Positions 1-10,170 are shown, counted from the first letter of the stretch. The stretch: 64,000 nucleotides of DNA from Duganella alba (GCF_009674495.1 NZ_WKJN01000009.1:62001-126000), one strand, 5' to 3'. Notes: generated by a model not told the origin, from the sequence alone. A program made the numbers and translations.

Positions 1-1
1 C

Positions 2-529
2 AAGAAGCTGGCGTCGCTGCTGCCGGTGTTTAAAAGCCTGGGCTACAAGCGCCAGGTGTTCATGGTGCAGTGGGGCGAGTTCGACACCCACACCGCGCAG
101 CGCGGCGGCGGCGCCACCAGCCAGGACACCCAGCTCGACGTCATGGCCCGCGCGCTGGCCGCCTTCGACAAGGCCAATCTGGCGGCCGGCATGGACCAGA
201 ACGTGGTGACGCTGATGATGAGCGACTTCGGCCGCACGCTGCGCCAGGCCTCCGGCGGCGGCACCGACCACGCCTGGGGCAACCACTGGTTCGCCATGGG
301 CGGGCCGGTGGCCGGCGGCCAGGTGCTGGGCACCTTCCCGGCGCTGGTGCCGGGCGGCGTCGACGACATGGACAAGGACAAGGCGGGGCGCTGGGTGCCG
401 ACCACCTCGACCGACCAGATCGGCGCCAGCGTGATGCAATGGATGGGACTGGCGCCGGGCGACATCACCAGCGCCTTCCCGCACCTGGCCAACTTCACCC
501 AGAAAACCCTGGGTTTCCTGCGCAGCTAA
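2..529 (+). CDS. DUF1501 domain protein, C-terminal part (5' end outside window)
   Basis: The reading frame is open from base 2, so the start lies upstream; about 175 C-terminal residues are present. The segment resembles the end of DUF1501 proteins, secreted sulfatase-like proteins usually encoded beside DUF1800 partners. Visible family features are a conserved SDFGRT block, a following GGGTDHAWGNHW block (the histidine-rich part of the alkaline-phosphatase-like fold), and a C-terminal FPHLANF segment. The stop is TAA at 527-529. The next gene starts 10 bp downstream, so the two are probably cotranscribed. DUF1501 function is not established; an exported role is family knowledge, as no signal peptide can be seen here. 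Confidence 0.8.
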   Translation, partial: KKLASLLPVFKSLGYKRQVFMVQWGEFDTHTAQRGGGATSQDTQLDVMARALAAFDKANLAAGMDQNVVTLMMSDFGRTLRQASGGGTDHAWGNHWFAMGGPVAGGQVLGTFPALVPGGVDDMDKDKAGRWVPTTSTDQIGASVMQWMGLAPGDITSAFPHLANFTQKTLGFLRS

Positions 530-539
530 AGGGCCGTCC

Positions 540-3107
540 ATGGATATCCGCCTCACCAAAAACAACGACACCTACGTCCAGCTGGCGCAGAACAAGGATG
601 AGTGGAACGACATCTACGGCGACGCCGGCGACGACATCATCAAGGTCTACAACGGCCAGGTGATCGGCGGGCCCGGCAACGACCGCATCGAGAAGGTGGC
701 CGGCGCCGAAGCCTGGCGCGGCCTGACGGCGGCCTACTGGGACAGCCCGGGCGCGGTCACGGTCGACCTGGAGGCCGGCTATGCCGACGACGGCTGGGGC
801 GGGCGCGACACCCTGGTCGGCGTGACCAACGTCAGCGGCGCGTGGACCGACAGCAATTTCAAGGGCAGCGCGGCCGACAACGAGTTCTATGTCGGCGGCG
901 CCCACAACCTCATCGACGGCCGCGCCGGCTACGATACGGTGTGGCTGCCGGAACTGGTCCAGGGCGCCACCAAGTGGTCCGACTTCAACATCAAGGTCAG
1001 CATCGACGGCGCCAGCGCGGTGATCACCTCGCCGCTGGAGGCCGGCTTCTCGCTCGCCATCAGCAATATCGAAGCGCTCGGCCTGGCCGGCCGCTGGGAC
1101 GAAAAATTCGTGCTGGCCGGCTTCATCAAGCCGGAGGATGTCGCCATCCAGGGCTTGCTGGCCGGCGACGGCGCGCGCTGGAACGCCTCGGCCGCGCTGG
1201 GCACGCCGGTGACGCTGTCGTACAGCTTTGTGACCACCGCCCCGGCCAGCGGCGCCGGCGCGGCCGGCTTTCGCGCCTTCACGGCGGCGGAGCAGGCCGC
1301 CGTGCGCGGCATCCTCGATACGCTGACCCGGCTGACCGGACTCAGCTTCAATGAAGTGAGCGAGGCCGGCGGCGCGGTGGGCGACCTGCGCTTCGGCGCC
1401 AGCCAGCAGAGCGCCACCAAGGGCGTCACCGGCTTACCGGGCAGCGGCGCCGGCGCCGGCGATGTCTGGATGGACCTGGAGTCGATGCTGGCGCTGACGC
1501 CGGGGTCGGAGGGCTATGCCGCGCTGTTGCACGAGATCGGCCACGCGCTGGGCCTGCGCCACCCGGTCAATGTCGATCCCGGCGACCATTACGCGCAGCA
1601 GTTCAGCGCCGCCTTCGACATGACCAGCCTGACGGTGATGTCGGGCAAGGCCTCGCCCGACGGCCTGTTCCCCTCCACCTGGGGCGCGCTTGACATCACC
1701 GCCCTGCGCGCGCTGTACGGCAAGGTGGCCGCCAGCGCCGGCGACACCGTCTACCAGCTCAGCGGGCTGCAGTTCAGCACCGAGACCAGCATCATCGACG
1801 ACGGCGGCAACGACACCATCGACGCCTCGCTGGCCGTCACCGGCGCCTCGATCAACCTGACGCCGGGGCAGGTGAGCAGCGTCGGCGTGACGGCCGGCGG
1901 CATCGGCGCCGTCAACAACCTGTCGCTGGGCACGGACACGCTGATCGAGAACGCGGTCGGCTCGGCCTACGACGACGTGCTGCTGGGCAACGACGCCGAC
2001 AATTCGCTCAAGGGCGGCAAGGGCAACGACTGGATCGACGGCGGCAAGGGCCGCGACACGGCGGTGTTCGAGGGCGCCCGCAGCGACTATCTGCTCAGTT
2101 CGGGCTATGGCAAGATCTTTGTCGCCGCGCGCGACGGCAGCAGCGGCTTCGACACGCTGCTGAACACGGAAGTGCTCAAGTTCTCCGACCTCAGCATCAC
2201 GCTGGGCAGCTCGGCCTTCGGCGCCGACGGCGTGATCGCCGTCGAGCAGACGGGCCAGGCGGCCGGCACGCTGCCGGATCCCAGCGACGAGGCGCGCGCG
2301 CTGGTCAGCTACAAGCTCGACGCCAAGCCGCTGCACGGCGTGGTGACCCTCGGCGCCGACGGCGCCTACGTCTACACGCCCAACCGCAGCTACAGCGGCG
2401 ACGACAGCTTCAGCTACATCCTCAGCGACCAGGCCGGCGGCAGCAATGTGTATACCGCCTTTGTCCGCGTGCTGCCCAGCGGCGCGGTGGCGCCGGTGGT
2501 CGCCACCGAGGGCAGCGACGTGTTGACGGGCACGGCGCTGGACGACCAGGTCGATGGCGGCGGCGGCCTGGACACCTTCGTGCTGGCCGGCCAGCGCGCC
2601 GACTACACGGTGACCCGCACCGCCAAGGGCTACACCGTGACCGACACCAGCGGCGCGCAGGGCGTCGACACGCTGGTCAATGTCGAGCGCCTCAAGTTCG
2701 GCGACGCCAGCATGGCGCTGGACATCGACGGCGTCGGCGGCATGGCTTACCGCATCTACCAGGCCGCCTTCAACCGGGCGCCGGACAGCACCGGCCTGGG
2801 TTACTGGATCGGCCTCATGGACCAGGGCGTCACGCTGAAGCAGGTGGCGCAGAGCTTTGTCGACTCGGCCGAGTTCAAGACCCTGTACGGCAGCAATCCG
2901 ACCAGCCTGCAGGTGGTCGACAAGTTTTACCAGAACGTGCTGCACCGGGCCGGCGAGGCGGCCGGCGTGGCCTACTGGAGCGGCATCCTGGACCAGAAGC
3001 TCGACAGCGTCGCCGGCCTGCTGATCAACTTCAGCGAAGCGGCGGAAAACCAGGCCGCGCTGGCGGGCGTGATCGGCAATGGCTTTGCCTATGTGCCGTA
3101 TGGCTAG
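540..3107 (+). CDS. RTX-repeat, metzincin-like protein with C-terminal DUF4214 domain (855 aa)
   Basis: This large acidic Gly/Asp-rich protein has no classical signal peptide, which suits type I secretion; no type I exporter lies in the window. In order: an RTX-like nonapeptide near residue 42; a metzincin zinc site HEIGHALGLRH at 331-341 (H331, E332, H335, H341) followed by a VMSG segment that could be the Met-turn; RTX repeats (GGKGNDWIDGG) around 480-510; a cadherin/VCBS-like module around 590-640; another RTX-like stretch around 657-690; and a DUF4214 domain from about 735 to the end. The C-terminus is strikingly like that of the protein at 5816-6757. It is probably a secreted calcium-binding, possibly proteolytic, surface or matrix protein. 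Substrate unknown. Confidence 0.85.
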   Translation: MDIRLTKNNDTYVQLAQNKDEWNDIYGDAGDDIIKVYNGQVIGGPGNDRIEKVAGAEAWRGLTAAYWDSPGAVTVDLEAGYADDGWGGRDTLVGVTNVSGAWTDSNFKGSAADNEFYVGGAHNLIDGRAGYDTVWLPELVQGATKWSDFNIKVSIDGASAVITSPLEAGFSLAISNIEALGLAGRWDEKFVLAGFIKPEDVAIQGLLAGDGARWNASAALGTPVTLSYSFVTTAPASGAGAAGFRAFTAAEQAAVRGILDTLTRLTGLSFNEVSEAGGAVGDLRFGASQQSATKGVTGLPGSGAGAGDVWMDLESMLALTPGSEGYAALLHEIGHALGLRHPVNVDPGDHYAQQFSAAFDMTSLTVMSGKASPDGLFPSTWGALDITALRALYGKVAASAGDTVYQLSGLQFSTETSIIDDGGNDTIDASLAVTGASINLTPGQVSSVGVTAGGIGAVNNLSLGTDTLIENAVGSAYDDVLLGNDADNSLKGGKGNDWIDGGKGRDTAVFEGARSDYLLSSGYGKIFVAARDGSSGFDTLLNTEVLKFSDLSITLGSSAFGADGVIAVEQTGQAAGTLPDPSDEARALVSYKLDAKPLHGVVTLGADGAYVYTPNRSYSGDDSFSYILSDQAGGSNVYTAFVRVLPSGAVAPVVATEGSDVLTGTALDDQVDGGGGLDTFVLAGQRADYTVTRTAKGYTVTDTSGAQGVDTLVNVERLKFGDASMALDIDGVGGMAYRIYQAAFNRAPDSTGLGYWIGLMDQGVTLKQVAQSFVDSAEFKTLYGSNPTSLQVVDKFYQNVLHRAGEAAGVAYWSGILDQKLDSVAGLLINFSEAAENQAALAGVIGNGFAYVPYG

Positions 3108-3600
3108 CGCGCTGCGGGTGATGCTGGCGGCGCTGGCCGTGCCGCCGTGGCTGGCGCCGGCGCAGGCGCTGGAGACCGGGCAGCTGGCGCCGGAATTCGC
3201 GCTGGTCCAGGCGGCGGACGCCGTGCGGCTGGCCGACCTGCGCGGCAAGGTGGTGTACCTGGATTTCTGGGCTTCCTGGTGCGGCCCCTGCAAGCAATCC
3301 TTTCCCTGGATGGCGGCCATGCAGGCACGCTACGCGGCGCAGGGCCTGCAGGTGATCGCGGTCAACCTGGACGCCGACAGCGCCGACGGCAGGCGCTTCC
3401 TGGCCGCCTCGCCGGCGCCGTTTCCCGTGATCTTCGACCCGCAGGGGCGGCTGCCGCGCCAGTACGCGATCAAGGGCATGCCGAGCAGCTTCCTGATCGG
3501 CCGCGACGGCCGCGTGCGCCGGCAGCACGCCGGTTTCAACCAGGCCATCCGGCAGCAGCTGGAAGCCGATATCCACACCGCGCTGGAGGCGTCCCCATGA
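3100..3600 (+). CDS. TlpA-like periplasmic thioredoxin-fold protein
   Basis: A 166-residue protein with an N-terminal hydrophobic signal ending near APAQA, then a TlpA/ResA-type thioredoxin fold. The redox motif WCGPC is present, with C61 and C64 in this numbering, as is the GMPSSFLI segment holding the conserved cis-Pro. Predicted role: periplasmic thiol-disulfide exchange. The ATG at 3100 was chosen because it overlaps the upstream stop (3105-3107) and directly precedes the hydrophobic segment; ATGs at 3079 and 3091 would only add a short polar extension. It overlaps the next gene by ATGA. First member of the DUF4266/DUF3570/ApbE cassette, so a plausible client is the Cys-containing C-terminus of the DUF4266 product (inference). 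Confidence 0.88.
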   Translation: MASALRVMLAALAVPPWLAPAQALETGQLAPEFALVQAADAVRLADLRGKVVYLDFWASWCGPCKQSFPWMAAMQARYAAQGLQVIAVNLDADSADGRRFLAASPAPFPVIFDPQGRLPRQYAIKGMPSSFLIGRDGRVRRQHAGFNQAIRQQLEADIHTALEASP

Positions 3601-3812
3601 ACCGATACACGCGCATGCTGCTGTGCTGCGCCGGCCTGCTGTGCGGCTGCGCCACGGCCGTGCAGCCGTGGGAGCGCGGCACGCTGGCGCGCCCCGAGAT
3701 GACCTTCAATAGCGACGCCCTGGAGCGCAAATTCGCCGAGCACATCTACAGCAGCAAGGAGGCGGCCGCCGGCGGCGCCGGCGTGGGCGGCGGCGGCTGC
3801 GGATGCAATTGA
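3597..3812 (+). CDS. DUF4266 small lipoprotein with GGGCGCN C-terminus
   Basis: A 71-residue protein. The start overlaps the previous stop (ATGA at 3597-3600). It opens with a short lipoprotein signal whose lipobox-like end reads LLCGCA, then a conserved block around VQPWERGTLARPEM, an HIYSSKEA segment, and a Gly-rich tail ending GGGCGCN. This layout matches the DUF4266 family as I know it. Function unknown. The invariant-looking C-terminal Cys-Gly-Cys tail suggests metal or redox chemistry, or covalent modification. The gene is embedded between tlpA and the DUF3570 gene with overlaps at both ends, so the three are very likely translated as a unit. Confidence 0.85.
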   Translation: MNRYTRMLLCCAGLLCGCATAVQPWERGTLARPEMTFNSDALERKFAEHIYSSKEAAAGGAGVGGGGCGCN

Positions 3813-4918
3813 TGGGCAGCCTGCCGACGCTGGCGCCGTCCCTGCTGACGGCGGCGCTGGCGCTGCCGCTGGCGGCGCAGGCCGAGACCGTCCCCGACCG
3901 CGCGACGATCAGCCTCAAGCACCTGGACTACCTGGACAGCCAGCCCGACGCCGACCGCATCCGCGTCAAGGCCAGCGCGCTCAACCTGGTTACGCCGTTG
4001 GCCGGCGCCTGGTCGCTCGACGCCACCGTGGTGCACGACGCCATCTCCGGCGCCTCGCCGGCCTACCATACGGCGGCGTTGACGACCATGCGCGACACCC
4101 GGCGCGCGGCCGAAGCCGAGGTCAGCCGGTATTTCGAGCGCGCCAGCGTCACCGTGGGCGCCAGCGTGTCCAGCGAGGCGGACTACCTGTCGCGCGGCGG
4201 CACGCTGCAGGGCAGCCTGTCGAGCGCGGACCAGAACACGACCTGGAGCGCAGGGCTGTCGTTCAGCAATGACGACATCAATCCCACCAACCACGTGGTC
4301 AGGCGCGAACGCCGGCACACCGGCGCCGCCCTGCTGGGACTGACCCGGATCGTCGGCGTCAACGACCTGGTGCAGCTGAACCTGGGCCGCAGCCTCGGTC
4401 ACGGCTATTTTTCCGATCCGTACAAGGTGTTCGACCAGCGGCCGCGCGAGCGCGCCATCACCACGCTGATGGGGCGCTGGAACCACCACATCGCCAGCCT
4501 GAAGGGCACCATGCGGCTGAGCTATCGCTACTACCGCGACTCGTGGCAGATCCGCGCCCACACGCTGGGCCTCGAATACGTGCAGCCGCTGCCCGGCGGC
4601 TGGAGCGTGACGCCGGCGCTGCGGCTGTACACCCAGGGCGCGGCGCGCTTCTATGTCGATGCCGAGCCGGAGTCGCCGTTCGTCCCCAATCCGCCGGCCG
4701 GCTGGACTTATTACGCCGAGGACCAGCGCCTGTCGGCGTTTGGCGCGGTCACGCTCGGCTTCAAGGTCAGCAAGCAGCTCGGCGCCGACTGGCAGGTCGA
4801 CCTCAAGCTGGAACGCTACGAGCAGCGTTCGTCGTGGCGGCGGTTTGGCGCCGGCAGCCCGGGCCTGCCGTCCTTCGCGGCGCGCAGCTGGTTTGTCGGC
4901 CTGTCGCGGCAGTTCTGA
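3803..4918 (+). CDS. DUF3570 outer-membrane beta-barrel-like protein with DAISGAS motif
   Basis: A 371-residue protein with a Sec signal (cleavage near AAQA-E) followed by alternating amphipathic strands and a terminal aromatic residue (SRQF), as in outer-membrane barrels. It matches the DUF3570 family. Residues 79-85 read D-A-I-S-G-A-S, the pattern of ApbE flavinylation acceptor sites (D-x-x-S/T-G-A-T/S), and an ApbE gene follows directly. S85 would be the FMN acceptor (inference). An alternative start at 3812 makes a 1-bp TGATG overlap with the DUF4266 stop, like the junction to apbE, and may be the true one; numbering would then fall by 3. The stop overlaps the apbE start. Confidence 0.87.
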   Translation: MQLMGSLPTLAPSLLTAALALPLAAQAETVPDRATISLKHLDYLDSQPDADRIRVKASALNLVTPLAGAWSLDATVVHDAISGASPAYHTAALTTMRDTRRAAEAEVSRYFERASVTVGASVSSEADYLSRGGTLQGSLSSADQNTTWSAGLSFSNDDINPTNHVVRRERRHTGAALLGLTRIVGVNDLVQLNLGRSLGHGYFSDPYKVFDQRPRERAITTLMGRWNHHIASLKGTMRLSYRYYRDSWQIRAHTLGLEYVQPLPGGWSVTPALRLYTQGAARFYVDAEPESPFVPNPPAGWTYYAEDQRLSAFGAVTLGFKVSKQLGADWQVDLKLERYEQRSSWRRFGAGSPGLPSFAARSWFVGLSRQF

Positions 4919-5793
4919 TGCGCCATGCCTTCACCGCCATGGCCTGCGCCTGCGAGATCGTGGTGGACGATCCGGCGCCGCCGGCGGCCATCGCGGCGGC
5001 CGAGGCCGAGGTGCGGCGCATCGAGGCCAAGTTCTCGCGCTACCGGCCCGACAGCGTCATCTCGCGCATCAACGCCGCCGCCGGCGGCGCGGCGCAGGCC
5101 TGCGACGCCGAGGTCATGCAACTGCTGGACCACGCGGACGCGCTGTTCCGCGCCAGCGACGGCCTGTTCGACATCACCGCCGGCGTGCTGCGCCGGGCCT
5201 GGGACTTCAAACAGCCGCGCTTGCCCGCCGAGGCGGAGCTGGCGCGCGCCTGCGCCCTGATCGGCTGGGAGCGGGTGCAGCGCGACGGCGGCGCCGTGCG
5301 CCTGCCGGACGCCGGCATGGAACTCGACTTCGGCGGCTTCGGCAAGGAGTACGCGGCCGACCGCGCCGCCGCCGTGCTGGCCGCCGCCGGCGTGCGCCAC
5401 GGCTACGTCAGCCTGGGCGGCGATATGCGCGTGCTCGGCCCCAAGGCGGACGGCGCGCCGTGGATGATCGGCATCCAGCACCCGCGCCGTGCAGGCGCCG
5501 TCATCGCCAGCATTCCCGTCGAGCGCGGCGGCCTGGCCACCAGCGGCGACTATGAACGGTTTTTCGATCTGGAGGGGCGGCGCTACTGCCACCTGCTGAA
5601 CCCGCGCAGCGGCCGGCCGGTGACGTTTTGGCGTACCATTAGCGTGGTGGCGCCGCTGGCCGTGCTGGCCGGCAACTGCAGCACCATCGCCATGTTGAAG
5701 GAGGCGGACGCGCTGGATTTCCTGGCGGCGGCCGGCGTCGGCTACCTGGCGATGGACCAGGACGGCGCCCTGCATGTCGGCCAAGCTGTTTGA
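4918..5793 (+). CDS. apbE: FAD:protein FMN transferase, ApbE family
   Basis: A 291-residue protein beginning at the ATG that overlaps the DUF3570 stop (TGATG at 4916-4920). ApbE enzymes move FMN from FAD onto a Ser/Thr of target proteins, using Mg2+. Visible motifs: the N-terminal FTAMACACEIVV strand equivalent to the usual FxAMGT block; FSRYRPDSVISRIN; LDFGGFGKEYAAD near 136-147; VSLGGDMRVLG; and HLLNPRSG from H225. Unlike most ApbE proteins it has no signal peptide or lipobox, and the frame upstream of the ATG only overlaps the barrel gene, so it would act in the cytoplasm. The adjacent DUF3570 protein, which carries an acceptor-like motif, is the obvious candidate substrate. Confidence 0.9.
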   Translation: MRHAFTAMACACEIVVDDPAPPAAIAAAEAEVRRIEAKFSRYRPDSVISRINAAAGGAAQACDAEVMQLLDHADALFRASDGLFDITAGVLRRAWDFKQPRLPAEAELARACALIGWERVQRDGGAVRLPDAGMELDFGGFGKEYAADRAAAVLAAAGVRHGYVSLGGDMRVLGPKADGAPWMIGIQHPRRAGAVIASIPVERGGLATSGDYERFFDLEGRRYCHLLNPRSGRPVTFWRTISVVAPLAVLAGNCSTIAMLKEADALDFLAAAGVGYLAMDQDGALHVGQAV

Positions 5794-5815
5794 GCAAGCG
5801 ACTGGAGTCTGAACC

Positions 5816-6757
5816 ATGGCAACCATATTCGGCACGGCGGGCAACGACACCTGGCGCGTGGTGGCCGCCAATGCCTTTACGCTGGACGGCCTGGGCGGCA
5901 TCGACACGCTGGACCTCGGCACCTCGCTGCGCAGCAATTACACCATCACCAAAGCCGCGGACGGCGCGATCCACCTCGACACCGTGTCCGGCGCCAGCGC
6001 CGCGCTGCACGCCACCCTGTACAACGTCGAAAAGCTGGTCTTCAACGACCGCGCCGACACGCTGGACCTGACGGCCTATTTCGGCGTGACGCTGGAGGGC
6101 GGCGCCGGCAACGATGCGCTGGGCGGCGGCGCGGGCAACGACACCTTGCGTGGCGGCGCCGGCAACGACCGCCTCGACGGCGGCGCCGGTGATGACCTGC
6201 TGGACGGCGGCGCCGGCATCGACACGGCGGTGTTCCACGGCAGTCGCGCCGACTTCAGCGTGCTGAGGACGGCCGGCGGCTACACCGTGACAGCGCTGGC
6301 CGGCGGCGGCAGCGCCACGCTGGTGGCGGTCGAGCGGCTGGCCTTCAACGACGTCAGTGTGGGGCTGGATTTTAGCGGTCTTGGCGGCCAGGCCTACCGC
6401 ATTTACCAGGCGGCCTTCAACCGCACGCCGGACCTGGGTGGCCTCGGGTTCTGGCTGTACCAGATGGAGCAGGGCGCCAGCTTGCACGACGTGGCGGTCG
6501 GCTTTTCCGCGTCGGCGGAATTCCAGGCCATTTACGGCGCGGCGCCGGGCAACGGCGAGCTGGTGGAGCGTTTTTACCAGAACGTGCTGCACCGTCCCGG
6601 CGAGGCGGCCGGCGTGAACTACTGGAAGGGGATACTGGACGCGCACGGCGATACCGTCGCCAATGTGCTGTTGCAGTTTTCAGAGAGCGCGGAAAATGTC
6701 GCGGCCCTGGCCGGCGTGGCCGATGCCGGCTTTGCCTATACGCCGTTTGGCGCCTAG
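5816..6757 (+). CDS. RTX-repeat protein with C-terminal DUF4214 domain (313 aa)
   Basis: The protein has N-terminal beta-rich sequence, four tandem RTX nonapeptides (GGAGND-type) around residues 97-140 that would bind Ca2+, and a DUF4214 domain from about residue 190 to the end (blocks AYRIYQAAFNR, FYQNVLHR, GILDAHGD, FSESAEN). There is no N-terminal signal, so type I secretion is likely. The start is supported by a GGAG about 9 bp upstream. Its C-terminal 120 residues are close to those of the 855-residue protein at 540-3107, so the two bracket the TlpA-ApbE cassette. No catalytic residues are recognised. DUF4214 proteins are common in Oxalobacteraceae; function is not established. Confidence 0.85.
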   Translation: MATIFGTAGNDTWRVVAANAFTLDGLGGIDTLDLGTSLRSNYTITKAADGAIHLDTVSGASAALHATLYNVEKLVFNDRADTLDLTAYFGVTLEGGAGNDALGGGAGNDTLRGGAGNDRLDGGAGDDLLDGGAGIDTAVFHGSRADFSVLRTAGGYTVTALAGGGSATLVAVERLAFNDVSVGLDFSGLGGQAYRIYQAAFNRTPDLGGLGFWLYQMEQGASLHDVAVGFSASAEFQAIYGAAPGNGELVERFYQNVLHRPGEAAGVNYWKGILDAHGDTVANVLLQFSESAENVAALAGVADAGFAYTPFGA

Positions 6758-6784
6758 CCACCGAACGCGCTTGCCTTCGGTGGC
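6757..6784. terminator. Hairpin between convergent genes
   Basis: Nine-bp perfect stem GCCACCGAA / TTCGGTGGC with a 10-nt loop, starting at the last base of the upstream stop codon and lying between convergent genes. There is no T-tract on either strand, so it would be a weak intrinsic terminator or an RNA 3'-end stabiliser. Confidence 0.5.
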
Positions 6785-6804
6785 CGGATGCTGCTGAACG
6801 CTGC

Positions 6805-6981
6805 TTAACGCGAACGACGCCGCAAATGCACCGCCACCATGGATTCCTGCCCGTCGTCCCAACTGCTGAGCATGACGGGCATGCCGTTCTGCAGCCGCCG
6901 TGGGCGGCGCAGATAGTTGCGGTACAGCCAGTGGCCGGCCACGCCGGCCACGCCGGCGAACACCAGGATGGCGGCAAACAT
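6805..6981 (-). CDS. Small membrane protein (58 aa), coupled to PRC-barrel gene
   Basis: A 58-residue ORF whose ATG (6981-6979) overlaps the TGA of the upstream PRC-barrel gene as TGATG, a strong sign of translational coupling. The N-terminus MFAAILVFAGVAGVAG is one hydrophobic transmembrane segment, followed by an arginine-rich cytoplasmic-side stretch (YRNYLRRPRRL) and a polar tail ending LRRRSR. I do not recognise a family. A partner role for the PRC-barrel protein, perhaps tethering it to the membrane, is inference from the coupling alone. Confidence 0.6.
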   Translation of the reverse strand: MFAAILVFAGVAGVAGHWLYRNYLRRPRRLQNGMPVMLSSWDDGQESMVAVHLRRRSR

Positions 6982-7406
6982 CAGCGTGCCCCGGTGGTAA
7001 AGTCGCGGCTGGCGCCAGTGCCGTAGTAATCATGCACCTGGCTGGCCCAGGTCTGGTTGGCCATGTCGGGCCAGGCGTCCTTGTCGAAGCCGGGCGCCGC
7101 TTCGATGCGGTCCTTGTCCAGATTCAGCGTGAAGCGCTTGTTGACGGTGTCCAGCGTCAGCGCTTCCCACGGCACGGCGAACAGCTTCTCGCCGAGGGTC
7201 AGCACGCCGCCCGAGGACATCACCGCGTAGGCGATTTTGCCGGTGCGCATGTCGAGCATGATCTCCTTGATCTCGCCCAGGTGCTCGTTTTGCAGGTTGT
7301 GGACGTGGTCGCCGATCAGGGTGTCCGCGCCCATCAGTTCCGGGCCTGGGCCTTTGTGGCCATTGTCGACATACATGCCATATTGATCACGATCTTCGTA
7401 GCTCAT
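6981..7406 (-). CDS. PRC-barrel domain protein
   Basis: A 141-residue cytoplasmic protein. A PRC-barrel beta fold spans roughly residues 25-100: TLIGDHVHNLQNEHLGEIKEI, a mid-barrel AYAVMSSGG strand and LFAVPWEAL. A charged C-terminus follows (DKDAWPDM). PRC barrels occur in RimM and photosynthetic reaction-centre H subunits; stand-alone bacterial ones are often stress-associated, with unclear function. The start at 7406 has GGAG 10 bp upstream; longer in-frame starts up to 7478 lack support. It forms a two-gene unit with the downstream 58-residue membrane protein and diverges from pyrG. Confidence 0.85.
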   Translation of the reverse strand: MSYEDRDQYGMYVDNGHKGPGPELMGADTLIGDHVHNLQNEHLGEIKEIMLDMRTGKIAYAVMSSGGVLTLGEKLFAVPWEALTLDTVNKRFTLNLDKDRIEAAPGFDKDAWPDMANQTWASQVHDYYGTGASRDFTTGAR

Positions 7407-7430
7407 GATGGATCTCCATTTCATAATTGA

Positions 7431-10087
<2,657 letters not shown>

Positions 10088-10110
10088 GCAGCCTGCCCGG
10101 TGTGGAAACT

Positions 10111-10138
10111 TTAACAATGTTCCCGCACCGGGTACAAT
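10111..10138 (+). promoter_or_regulatory. Probable eno promoter within an inverted repeat
   Basis: -35 TTAACA (10111-10116), 16-bp spacer and -10 TACAAT (10133-10138), each one mismatch from sigma-70 consensus, about 75 bp upstream of the eno start. The spacer is bracketed by an inverted repeat, CCCGGTGTGG (10096-10105) and CCGCACCGGG (10123-10132), which could be an operator or a leaky kdsA terminator. Confidence 0.6.
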
Positions 10139-10170
10139 TCCCGTTATCCTTGACCTCGCAACGCGCGTAA

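Noticed and set aside
1434..3320. Long minus-strand open frame (628 aa)
   Set aside because: Antisense shadow of the RTX/DUF4214 gene; composition is Arg/Ala/His-rich as expected for the complement of GC-rich coding DNA, with no recognisable motif.
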